Notes under the pieces: generated by a model
Database searches by the model: none
What the model was told of the DNA's origin: nothing
What the model saw: only the letters and a program-made list of their open reading frames with translations
Assembly: GCA_004555055.1 (NCBI GenBank)
Contig: SFJN01000124.1
Coordinates: forward strand, 1-17,343
DNA from: Bacteroidales bacterium
GTDB lineage: Bacteria > Bacteroidota > Bacteroidia > Bacteroidales > Bacteroidaceae
Direction of reading: 5' to 3'
Length of the DNA: 17,343 nt
Position numbers and translations under genes: made by a program
Shown here: one piece after another, positions 7,884 through 15,172 of the stretch
Layout: each line of letters starts with the position of its first letter
How positions within the stretch are numbered: the stretch's first letter is position 1

Positions 7884-10525
7884 TTGTCGTTGTCCGTACG
7901 GGCCCGGAAGGCATGGAGCACAGGACCCTCGCCGGCATTGAAGATGTTTTCTCCGTCGTATTTCAACGTAGAGATATTTCCCCTCGAGGTGTCGAAGGCC
8001 ACTTCCCACCCCTCTCCGGCGAAGGCAATGCTTCCGGGGGTCACAACCGGTTTCCGTACCCGGAGCGCTGCCTTGCCGGCTCCGGAGGCCGCAAGGCTTG
8101 CGCTGACCTGCCCGGCAATGGCAGGAGCCGCAGCGGGCTCCTGGAGCAGAAGCTGCTCCTCCATCTGCACATATCCCGCCTTGGCCCAAGGACGGTCGGC
8201 GGCCTGCACAAACTGCACTTTTACAAAATATTCCTTCGAGGGGTCGAAACGGTAGTCACCGTAATCCAACGTCACCACGCTCCGCTGGCGCGGACCTACG
8301 GGCTGGCATCCGGCTCCCAAGCTGTTGACAGCCACCTGCACACCGTCCTCGTAAAGACTCCATACGACCTTGTAGTCGGAAAGGTCTACGAAATAGTTCT
8401 TGTTGAAGATTTCCACCCTGCCGGCCTTCATGTCGACAGGACGTACAGCGACATTCTGATAAACCTTCTTCACCTCGAAATACTGTGCCTTCGGCGAGAG
8501 GTCGGGCCGCATGATGCCGTTCATGCAGAACATGCCGTCGTTGGGCTTGTCGCCGAAATCGCCGCCATAGCCCCAGAATTTCGTGCCGTCGGGGGTGTAG
8601 TTGTTGATGGCCTGGTCCACCCAGTCCCAGATGGCACCGCCTACAAAGAAGTTGGTACTCTCTATGGCGTTCCAATAATCCACAAGATTTCCGACGGCAT
8701 TTCCCATGGAATGGGCGTATTCCGAAATATGGAAGGGGTAGACAAGCCCTTCTTCCTTGCCGGTCACCGCGGCCTGCACCCATGCGATGGAGGGATACTG
8801 GTTGGACCCCATATCCACGATGGAGTTGTTGCGCTCATACTGCACCGGACGGCTGGCATCGAAGGCCTTGATGGCTTTGTAGGCTTCCACGAAATTGTCG
8901 CCGGGACCGGCCTCGTTGCCCAACGACCAGATGCAGATGGAGGGATGGTTGACATGCTGGTGCACCATCTCCATGTTACGGGCCACATGCTGGTCGCGGA
9001 ACTCCGGAACCCACGATAGGGATTCCTTGCCGTAATAGTACTCATGGCTCTCGATGTTGGCCTCGTCCTCGAGCATGATGCCGTACTTGTCGCAGAGATA
9101 ATACCAATAGGGGTCGTCGGGATAGTGGCAGTTCCGGACATGGTTGATGTTGCCGCGCTTAAGCAGCATCACCTCCTTTTCCATCTGCTCGCGGGTGATG
9201 GCATGTCCCCTTTCGGGGGAATTCTCATGACGGTTCACACCCTTCATCTTCACCGGCTTGCCGTTGAGATAGTAGTAGCGTCCGGCAAGCCCGAACTCAT
9301 CGTCTTTGGCAGCGGTCTCGCGGATTTCGCAGGTACGGAAACCTACGATGGTCGAAACGGTCTCCACCACTCCTCCCGCGGCATCTTCCAGCTCTGCCAC
9401 AAGCACATAACGGTGAGGGGCTTCGGCACTCCAGGGCTTGGCCTGCGGACAGGAAAGGGTGACACTTTGGGTGGCATCCGTCTGCACATCAAACTGCTGC
9501 GCTCCGCTCACGGTGCAGGGTACGGCCTTGACAGCCTCGCCGTAAAGCTCCTTTTCGTAGAGAGAATAGGATATCCGTGCACCCTTCACGGCCTTTTTCC
9601 CCAGATTCTGCACGATGGAGCTCACCTTGAGGTCCGTGGGGGAAGAAGCCACGGCCACAAGGTCGGCCACCTGCAGACGGGGCTTGCTGTGGAGGGCCAC
9701 CGTACGGAAGATTCCCGGCAGACGGAACATGTCCTGGCTTTCGAGGAAACTGCCGTCGCTCTGACGGTAAACCTCACAGGCCACCACATTCTCCCCGCTG
9801 ACAAGATAAGGGGTGATGTCGAACGAGGCGGTAGAACGGGAATTCTTGGAAAACCCGACGTAGCGGCCGTTGATATAGAGATAGAAGAAAGAATCTACAC
9901 CGTCGAAGTCGAGATAAACCTCTCGTCCGTCCCACTCTTCGGGAACGGTAAATGTACGGCGGTAGGACCCGACCTCGTTGCGGTTCTTGTAGGTCAGCCA
10001 GTCCTTGGCAGGCTCTCGCATGACGCCTTCCTTCCAGTCGTCCACCTTCACCTGGTGCTGGAAAATAACGCGCTGGTTGGAATAGATAGGCATGCCCCAC
10101 TTCTGCGTACCGTCGGGCTGCAGGCCGGCAACGGGCCAGTTCATGGGCACCTCCACATTGTTCCACTCGTGACGGTCGTCGCCCATCTTGTAGTCCGTGG
10201 CATAGAAGCCAAGAGGACGCTCGTCAGGATTTCCTACCCAGCAGAACTGCCACTGGCCGTTCAGGCTTTTCCAGAACGATGATTTTTCAGGCAATACGCC
10301 GGTGGCTTCCTCGGCGTTCTTGAAACTGAAGAACCATGCATGGGGCTGCAACTTGTTGAGGGCTACACGCGTGGGGTCATCCCATTCGCGTCCGTCAGGA
10401 CCCTTCACCTGGGTATCATAGGCATATCCGCCAAGGAGCGGACGCCCGCCAAGGGCCTGGGCACCGGCAGGCACAGCAGCGAAGGCTGCAAGAAGGAAAA
10501 ATACAGAAAAACGTGTTCGGCTCAT
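7814..10525 (-). CDS. GH2 beta-galactosidase, catalytic N-terminal part, ends in frameshift
   Basis: A 903-codon frame starts with a signal peptide (MSRTRFSVFFLLAAFAAVPAGAQA), so the enzyme is exported. In order come the GH2 sugar-binding domain (about 60-240, with the stretch from DDWKEG to RNEVGSYRRTF), the GH2 Ig-like domain (about 245-355) and the TIM barrel (about 360-660). The acid/base glutamate is E538 in WSLGNEAGPG and the nucleophile is E602 in HISEYAHSMGN. A beta-sandwich domain follows to about 780, then domain 5, which begins near FRARTDND. Residues after DNDN (878-881) are out of frame and stop about 20 codons later; the proper continuation lies in the next frame (6366-7883). 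Joined, the protein would be about 1390 residues, the size of large Bacteroidetes GH2 beta-galactosidases with a discoidin tail. The role, inferred from family and export, is removing terminal galactose from host or plant glycans. A promoter candidate lies at 10857-10888. Confidence 0.9.
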   Translation of the reverse strand: MSRTRFSVFFLLAAFAAVPAGAQALGGRPLLGGYAYDTQVKGPDGREWDDPTRVALNKLQPHAWFFSFKNAEEATGVLPEKSSFWKSLNGQWQFCWVGNPDERPLGFYATDYKMGDDRHEWNNVEVPMNWPVAGLQPDGTQKWGMPIYSNQRVIFQHQVKVDDWKEGVMREPAKDWLTYKNRNEVGSYRRTFTVPEEWDGREVYLDFDGVDSFFYLYINGRYVGFSKNSRSTASFDITPYLVSGENVVACEVYRQSDGSFLESQDMFRLPGIFRTVALHSKPRLQVADLVAVASSPTDLKVSSIVQNLGKKAVKGARISYSLYEKELYGEAVKAVPCTVSGAQQFDVQTDATQSVTLSCPQAKPWSAEAPHRYVLVAELEDAAGGVVETVSTIVGFRTCEIRETAAKDDEFGLAGRYYYLNGKPVKMKGVNRHENSPERGHAITREQMEKEVMLLKRGNINHVRNCHYPDDPYWYYLCDKYGIMLEDEANIESHEYYYGKESLSWVPEFRDQHVARNMEMVHQHVNHPSICIWSLGNEAGPGDNFVEAYKAIKAFDASRPVQYERNNSIVDMGSNQYPSIAWVQAAVTGKEEGLVYPFHISEYAHSMGNAVGNLVDYWNAIESTNFFVGGAIWDWVDQAINNYTPDGTKFWGYGGDFGDKPNDGMFCMNGIMRPDLSPKAQYFEVKKVYQNVAVRPVDMKAGRVEIFNKNYFVDLSDYKVVWSLYEDGVQVAVNSLGAGCQPVGPRQRSVVTLDYGDYRFDPSKEYFVKVQFVQAADRPWAKAGYVQMEEQLLLQEPAAAPAIAGQVSASLAASGAGKAALRVRKPVVTPGSIAFAGEGWEVAFDTSRGNISTLKYDGENIFNAGEGPVLHAFRARTDNDNCTIFSIVPFPSAIMPATTGPMC

Positions 10526-10845
10526 AGAGTAGTAGATATAAGTAGGATGATCGGGAACTTCACTCCCGAAAGCATGAATTTATAGAACAACGATTTATTC
10601 TATTGACTTGATTATCAGTATTTTACAACCTATTCGACATCTTCGGAAATTCCTTTTTCTTCATAAAGAAAATCCCCTCTTGCTCATCATTCGTCCCGAC
10701 TACCTCCGGTGCAGGCCCTGCAGAGCCGGCCACCGGAAGCCACCGCAAGAGGTTCCCACACTTCCGTATTCCGTGGAAGGAAGCATACAGGTATGGCACC
10801 GAAAGAAGGGAAGAATGAGATGGAAAGGCACGTTTACCATAAAGG

Positions 10846-10864
10846 TATATTTGCCGCAAATGTA
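10846..10864. promoter_or_regulatory. 19-bp near-palindrome holding two facing TAnnTTTG motifs
   Basis: The sequence TATATTTGCCGCAAATGTA pairs with itself at 8 of 9 positions around a central C. Its left half is an exact Bacteroidetes -7 motif on the plus strand (TATATTTG, 10846-10853). Its right half is an exact one on the minus strand (TACATTTG, 10864-10857). It may be two overlapping promoters, an operator, or both. The plus-strand copy has no good TTTG partner upstream. Confidence 0.5.
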
Positions 10865-10888
10865 CACAATATCCGTGAAACAGACAAA
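10857..10888 (-). promoter_or_regulatory. Candidate Bacteroidetes promoter for the beta-galactosidase gene
   Basis: On the minus strand TTTG (10888-10885) is followed after 20 bases by TACATTTG (10864-10857), matching the known Bacteroidetes primary sigma factor consensus (TTTG, 19-21 bases, TAnnTTTG). Transcription would begin near 10850 and give an unusually long leader of about 325 bases before the ATG at 10525. A promoter closer to the gene was not found. Confidence 0.5.
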
Positions 10889-10926
10889 AAAAACAGGATT
10901 TTTCGCCCCTATATTCAAGGGGAGTC

Positions 10927-10957
10927 TTTGCAGTTCCAGAAAAAAAACATACATTTG
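10927..10957 (+). promoter_or_regulatory. Bacteroidetes promoter for the DUF2851 gene
   Basis: TTTG (10927-10930), a spacer of exactly 19 bases, then TACATTTG (10950-10957) match the Bacteroidetes primary sigma factor consensus without error. Transcription should begin near 10964, about 45-60 bases before the DUF2851 start codon. Confidence 0.7.
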
Positions 10958-11010
10958 CCCATTTTAATCGGCAAGTTCCTGCGGAAAACATCCCCCAGGA
11001 CCCTTGCTCC

Positions 11011-12309
11011 ATGATGGAAGATAACATGGAAAAACTCCTGCATTACGTATGGCAGCATCGCATCTTTCCGCCCGGAGAGCTGCATACCACAGACGGACGA
11101 ACCGTCGAAATCATCAATCCCGGACTGCACAACCTGGACGCTGGACCCGACTTCTTCAACGCACAACTCCGCATTGGCGAAGCATACTGGGTGGGGAATG
11201 TAGAAATCCACTGTCTGGCATCCGACTGGTACCGGCACCGCCACGACAGCGACCCCGCCTACAACAACGTGGTGCTCCACGTGGTGGAACGCGAGGACTG
11301 TACCGTCAGAGCCGAAAACGGCACCGCCTTGCCGCAGCTGGTGGTGAGCGTTCCGTCGGACATTGCGGAGAACTATGCCGAACTCCTTGCCGAAGACGCT
11401 TATCCCCCTTGCTATCGCATCATCCCCCAGGTACAGCCCCTCGCGGTGCACGCCTGGATGGACGCACTGGCGGCCGAAAGGCTTGAACACAAGACACAAC
11501 GCATTGAAAATTGGATTAAGCGTACAGAAGGAGACTGGCAACGCACTTTCTTCATCACCCTGGCACGGGCCTTCGGCTTTGGCACCAATGCCGAGGCTTT
11601 CGAACAGTGGGCTTTCCAGGTCCGGCAGGACCAGGTGGGGAAACACCGCGACAACCCCCTGCAGGTAGAGGCATATTTCATGGCCGTTGCAGGACTGCTC
11701 GAAGGGAAAGAGACCTTGGACACCGTTTCCGAAGACATGGCACTGCTCCTGCGCGAAATCAGGTTCATGAAGTCGAAGTTCTCCATCGTCCCCATGGAAA
11801 GGCAGATTTGGAAACTCGGACGTCTGCGCCCGCAAAATTTCCCCCAGGTAAGAATCTCACAACTCGCAGCGCTCTATTCCGCCGAACGCATCAATTTTTC
11901 CGACATCCGCTCCATGAAGCAGATTTCCGACATCCGCAAGGCCCTGACGGTAAAGGCTCTCGGATACTGTACAAAACCATACGGTCTTTCCGAGAAAAGC
12001 ATCGACCTGCTCGTCATCAACGCCATTTGCCCCACCCTGTTTGCCTACGGACGCTACTGCGGAAAGGATTTCCTCTGCGAAATGGCCATCGAACTGCTCG
12101 CGCAAATCCCGCCAGAGCAAAACCACGTCATCCGCTATTGGCAACGTGCAGGTGTCACGGCGGAACATGCGGCCGACAGCCAGGCCCTGCTACACCTGAA
12201 GGCAAAGTACTGCGATACGAAAGACTGCCTGCGATGTCGCTTCGGCCCCATCTACCTGCAAAAACGCCAAAGGCAGGCCAACACAGACCACGTTTTTACC
12301 ATTTCCTGA
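11011..12309 (+). CDS. DUF2851 family protein, function unknown
   Basis: The protein is 432 residues from the first ATG; the family usually begins at MEKLLHYVWQHRIFP, so ATG 11026 (427 residues) is the likelier start. Family-typical stretches are LHTTDGRTVEIINPGLHNLDAGPDFFNAQ, WVGNVEIH, DWYRHRHDSDPAYNNVVLHVV, YPPCYRIIP, FFITLARAFGFGTNAEAFE and RLRPQNFPQVRISQLAALY, here cited only as landmarks. The C-terminus has a cysteine cluster (YCDTKDCLRCRFG, about residues 408-420) that could bind metal. The family is common in Bacteroidetes and has no established role that I know of. There is no signal peptide or membrane segment, so it is probably cytoplasmic. A consensus promoter lies at 10927-10957 and a hairpin at 12326-12352 separates it from mnmG. 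Confidence 0.88.
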   Translation: MMEDNMEKLLHYVWQHRIFPPGELHTTDGRTVEIINPGLHNLDAGPDFFNAQLRIGEAYWVGNVEIHCLASDWYRHRHDSDPAYNNVVLHVVEREDCTVRAENGTALPQLVVSVPSDIAENYAELLAEDAYPPCYRIIPQVQPLAVHAWMDALAAERLEHKTQRIENWIKRTEGDWQRTFFITLARAFGFGTNAEAFEQWAFQVRQDQVGKHRDNPLQVEAYFMAVAGLLEGKETLDTVSEDMALLLREIRFMKSKFSIVPMERQIWKLGRLRPQNFPQVRISQLAALYSAERINFSDIRSMKQISDIRKALTVKALGYCTKPYGLSEKSIDLLVINAICPTLFAYGRYCGKDFLCEMAIELLAQIPPEQNHVIRYWQRAGVTAEHAADSQALLHLKAKYCDTKDCLRCRFGPIYLQKRQRQANTDHVFTIS

Positions 12310-12325
12310 ACTCCATATCAACTGG

Positions 12326-12352
12326 GAGGAGAGAAAGCCTGACGCTCTCCTC
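12326..12352 (+). terminator. Hairpin between DUF2851 gene and mnmG, weak terminator or attenuator
   Basis: GAGGAGAG (12326-12333) pairs perfectly with CTCTCCTC (12345-12352) around an 11-base loop and is followed by ATTTTC. The stem is strong but the T run is short. It ends only 18 bases before the mnmG ATG, so it may cut read-through or affect translation of mnmG. Confidence 0.45.
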
Positions 12353-12370
12353 ATTTTCGAAACCTGACAT

Positions 12371-14329
12371 ATGACCACATTCAATTATGACGTCGTGGTA
12401 ATCGGTGCCGGACATGCCGGATGCGAAGCCGCCACAGCAGCAGCACGCATGGGAGCACGCACCGTCATCATCACGATGGACATGAACAAGATTGCACAAA
12501 TGTCGTGCAATCCGGCTGTCGGGGGCATTGCCAAAGGACAGATAGTCCGTGAAATCGATGCTCTGGGCGGCCATATGGGGCGCGTCACCGACGCAGCTAC
12601 CATACAGTTCCGCATGCTGAACCGCTCAAAGGGACCTGCCATGTGGAGTCCGCGCGCACAGTGCGACCGCATGAGATTCATCAACGAATGGCGGAAAACG
12701 CTTGAAAACACCGAGAACCTGGACATCTGGCAGGACGAGGCTACAGAAATCCTGACAGACGCACAGGGGAAGGTCTGCGGCGTAACGACAATATGGGGAG
12801 CCACATTCAAATGCCGCTGCGCCATCGTTACCGCAGGAACCTTCCTTAACGGTCTGATGCACATTGGAAGGAAAATGGTGCCAGGCGGACGTTGCTCGGA
12901 ACCTGCCGCCACCCTTCTCTCCTCCTCAATTGCGGGAAAAGGCATCACCGTACAAAGGATGAAGACCGGAACACCAGTCCGCATCGATGCTCGCACCGTA
13001 CACTTCGAAGACATGGAGGACCAGCCGGGTGACGATGCACTTGGGAATGCACTCCACTACCGGTTCTCCTTCATCTCCCCCCTACGCCAACTTCCGCAAC
13101 TCCCCTGCTGGACGTGCAACACAAACGCCGAAGTCCACAGAATTCTCCGCAGCGGACTGAAAGACTCTCCACTCTACAACGGACAAATACAAAGCATCGG
13201 CCCTCGCTACTGTCCATCCATTGAGACCAAACTGGTTACGTTTGCCGAACGCGACAGCCATCCGCTCTTCCTTGAACCCGAAGGACTCGACACAAACGAG
13301 CTTTATCTCAACGGCTTTTCGTCCTCCCTGCCGATGGACATCCAGATTGCAGCACTGAAAGCTATGCCCTGTTTCCGCGATGTAAAGGTGTTCCGTCCCG
13401 GTTACGCCATCGAATACGATTTCTTCGACCCCACAGAACTCCATCACACCCTCGAAAGCAAGAAAGCAGACGGACTGTTCCTTGCCGGACAGGTGAACGG
13501 AACCACCGGCTACGAGGAAGCGGCAGGACAAGGAATCATCGCAGGAATCAATGCTGCCTTGAAATGCAGCAGCGCAGGAAGCGGGTTACAAGCTTCCACA
13601 TTCACCCTCGGACGCGACGAAGCCTACATAGGCGTTTTAATCGACGATTTGGTAATCAAGGGGGTTGACGAACCATACAGAATGTTCACCTCGCGTGCCG
13701 AATACCGGATTCTGCTGCGCCAAGATAATGCGGACGCCCGCCTGACACCTCATGCCATACGCCTCGGACTCGCAGACCACGAGCGCGAGGAACGCTTCCA
13801 TCGCAAAAACGAGACCAAGGAGGCGCTGATTGAGACCGCACGGAAGCACAATGTATCTCCACGCGAGATAAACGATCTGCTCGAACGGAACGGAAGCCCT
13901 ATGCTGAACCGCGGCTGTAAACTTTCGGAGATTATCGCTCGTCCCGGAATCCGTCTCGATGAAATCATCAGAGAAGTTCCAGAAATGCAGGCTGTCATCG
14001 ACGCCCACTTCCCCACCCGGTTCTCCGAGGGAACCAATGCTACGCCAGAAGAAGGAAACACCGATTTGGCCGAAACCATCGAGGCCACCGAGATACTGCT
14101 CAAATACGACGGTTACATCGCACGTGAGCGGGCGGCTGCCGACAAGATGCAACGTTTGGAAAACATCCGCATCCGCGGTCATTTTGATTATGCATCCCTG
14201 AATTCCCTTTCCACCGAAGCCCGTCAAAAGCTTTCGAAAATCAATCCCGAAACCTTGGCACAGGCCTCACGCATCCCCGGTGTCAGCCCCTCCGACATCA
14301 GTGTGCTACTTATACTTTTGGGCAGATGA
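12371..14329 (+). CDS. mnmG: tRNA uridine-5-carboxymethylaminomethyl modification enzyme MnmG (GidA)
   Basis: This is the FAD- and NADH-dependent subunit of the MnmE-MnmG complex, which builds the carboxymethylaminomethyl group on the wobble uridine of certain tRNAs in the cytoplasm. The protein has 652 residues, slightly longer than the usual 620-630, and appears complete. The N-terminus has the FAD-binding GAGHAG (residues 12-17). Conserved stretches follow in order: SCNPAVGGIAKG, GPAMWSPRAQCDR, AGTFLNGLMHIG, GRYCPSIE preceded by IGP, GYAIEYDFFDP, LAGQVNGTTGYEEAAGQG and PYRMFTSRAEYRILLRQDNAD. The C-terminal MnmE/tRNA-binding helical domain ends in IPGVSPSDISVLLILL. There are only 61 bases between it and the DUF2851 gene. 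The next gene, apt, is its usual neighbour in Bacteroidales. Confidence 0.97.
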   Translation: MTTFNYDVVVIGAGHAGCEAATAAARMGARTVIITMDMNKIAQMSCNPAVGGIAKGQIVREIDALGGHMGRVTDAATIQFRMLNRSKGPAMWSPRAQCDRMRFINEWRKTLENTENLDIWQDEATEILTDAQGKVCGVTTIWGATFKCRCAIVTAGTFLNGLMHIGRKMVPGGRCSEPAATLLSSSIAGKGITVQRMKTGTPVRIDARTVHFEDMEDQPGDDALGNALHYRFSFISPLRQLPQLPCWTCNTNAEVHRILRSGLKDSPLYNGQIQSIGPRYCPSIETKLVTFAERDSHPLFLEPEGLDTNELYLNGFSSSLPMDIQIAALKAMPCFRDVKVFRPGYAIEYDFFDPTELHHTLESKKADGLFLAGQVNGTTGYEEAAGQGIIAGINAALKCSSAGSGLQASTFTLGRDEAYIGVLIDDLVIKGVDEPYRMFTSRAEYRILLRQDNADARLTPHAIRLGLADHEREERFHRKNETKEALIETARKHNVSPREINDLLERNGSPMLNRGCKLSEIIARPGIRLDEIIREVPEMQAVIDAHFPTRFSEGTNATPEEGNTDLAETIEATEILLKYDGYIARERAAADKMQRLENIRIRGHFDYASLNSLSTEARQKLSKINPETLAQASRIPGVSPSDISVLLILLGR

Positions 14330-14400
14330 CTTGAAGCTTTTCTTTAAGTCCAAACGCAGCAAAACGTAAAATAGCACGGAATAATCGCACAAAACACCTG

Positions 14401-14416
14401 CGTTTCACGTGAAACA
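14401..14416. promoter_or_regulatory. parS-like ParB binding site
   Basis: CGTTTCACGTGAAACA matches the widespread bacterial parS consensus TGTTTCACGTGAAACA at 15 of 16 bases. The inner 14 bases (14402-14415) are a perfect palindrome. It sits in the 120-base gap between mnmG and apt. In many bacteria parS sites cluster near the replication origin and nucleate ParB spreading for chromosome segregation. The match is seen directly; ParB binding is inferred. Confidence 0.65.
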
Positions 14417-14449
14417 AAAATCATCTAAACACAATATTTTCAGCAACTT

Positions 14450-15172
14450 ATGGATAAAGAATTGCTACTCCGCCATTTGAGAAACGTTCCGGACTTTCCC
14501 ATCCCTGGCATACAATTCAAAGATGTCAGCACATTATTCAAAGAACCGGCGTGCCTGCACGAGATGTCGGACGAAATAACACGGATATACCGCGATAAAT
14601 GCATCACGAAAGTGGTGGGAATTGAAAGCCGAGGCTTTGTAATGGGCGCCATCGTCGCCGAGCGTTTGGGCGCTGGATTCGTGATGTGCAGGAAACCTGG
14701 CAAGCTGCCCGCCGACACACGGCGACAGGAATACGGCAAGGAATATGAGAAGGATGCCATAGAAATCCATACGGACGCGCTGAGCACGGACGATGTTGTC
14801 CTCATTCAGGACGACTTGCTCGCCACTGGCGGCTCGGCCAAGGCGGCCATCGAGATGCTGCAGCAGACCTTTCTGCTGCCCACCTGCGCCCGGGTCTTTC
14901 CGCGGGATATCGGCAAAGACCGCCCCTGCCTGCGCTACCAGATGAAGAAATGCTGCGGCGTCTGCACGGGCAAGGTATCGCCCGAGGAATACGGCGCGCT
15001 GATCGACCAGTGCCGCAGCCTGCTCAAGGGCAATGATAAAGACCTGGAAAAGCAGCTGACAGCCGATATGGAGCGCTATGCCGAGGCCCTGGAATTTGAA
15101 AAGGCCGCCGCCTGCCGCGACCGCATCCGCAACCTGCAGAAGATGGGCCCTCCTTCGTGCAGGGCAATCTGA
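14450..15172 (+). CDS. apt: Apt N-terminal part fused in frame to a foreign UvrC segment (chimeric frame)
   Basis: Residues 1 to about 130 are adenine phosphoribosyltransferase, which makes AMP from adenine and PRPP. They include FPIPGIQFKDVSTLF, the stretch GIESRGFVMG, RKPGKLP and the PRPP loop DDLLATGGS (121-129). A normal Apt has about 175 residues, so roughly the last 40 are missing. From about residue 131-138 onward the protein is UvrC: TFLLPTCARVFPRDIG, then RPCLRYQMKKCCGVCTGKV, then the UvrB-interacting UVR motif LEFEKAAACRDRI (214-226). The UvrC frame is then lost and ends in a short nonsense tail (GPPSCRAI). The Apt part is Bacteroidales-like and the UvrC part Firmicutes-like, with GC-richer codons. 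I regard the fusion as a junction artefact or recombination scar, not a bifunctional enzyme. Bacteroidales apt is normally followed by its own uvrC. Confidence 0.85.
   Translation: MDKELLLRHLRNVPDFPIPGIQFKDVSTLFKEPACLHEMSDEITRIYRDKCITKVVGIESRGFVMGAIVAERLGAGFVMCRKPGKLPADTRRQEYGKEYEKDAIEIHTDALSTDDVVLIQDDLLATGGSAKAAIEMLQQTFLLPTCARVFPRDIGKDRPCLRYQMKKCCGVCTGKVSPEEYGALIDQCRSLLKGNDKDLEKQLTADMERYAEALEFEKAAACRDRIRNLQKMGPPSCRAI
14828..14866. other. Junction between Bacteroidales and Firmicutes DNA
   Basis: Upstream codons belong to Apt (PRPP loop ending ATGGS at 14834-14836) and downstream codons to UvrC (FLLPTCARVFP from about 14870). The sequence between (GGCCAAGGCGGCCATCG and CTGCAGCAG) could belong to either gene, so the exact crossover cannot be fixed. 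Base composition and protein affinity both change here. Confidence 0.75.

Larger units (their letters stand above)
10526..11010. other. Divergent intergenic region between beta-galactosidase and DUF2851 genes
   Basis: A 485-base gap lies between genes that face away from each other. The 100 bases next to the beta-galactosidase start are AT-rich. The middle (10700-10800) is GC-rich and can fold: TCCGGTG (10705-10711) pairs with CACCGGA (10731-10737) around a smaller GCAG/CTGC hairpin. The right part carries a palindrome and promoter motifs for both directions, listed separately. The small open frames here have no recognisable protein features. Confidence 0.6.

Noticed and set aside
14331..14352. 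ACTTGAAG/CTTTAAGT stem after mnmG as a terminator
   Set aside because: It is AT-rich with a wobble pair and has no following T run, so it is too weak to call.
14450..15172. A novel bifunctional Apt-UvrC enzyme
   Set aside because: Both partners are truncated, the UvrC part loses its frame, and the two halves come from different phyla, so an artefact or scar explains it better.
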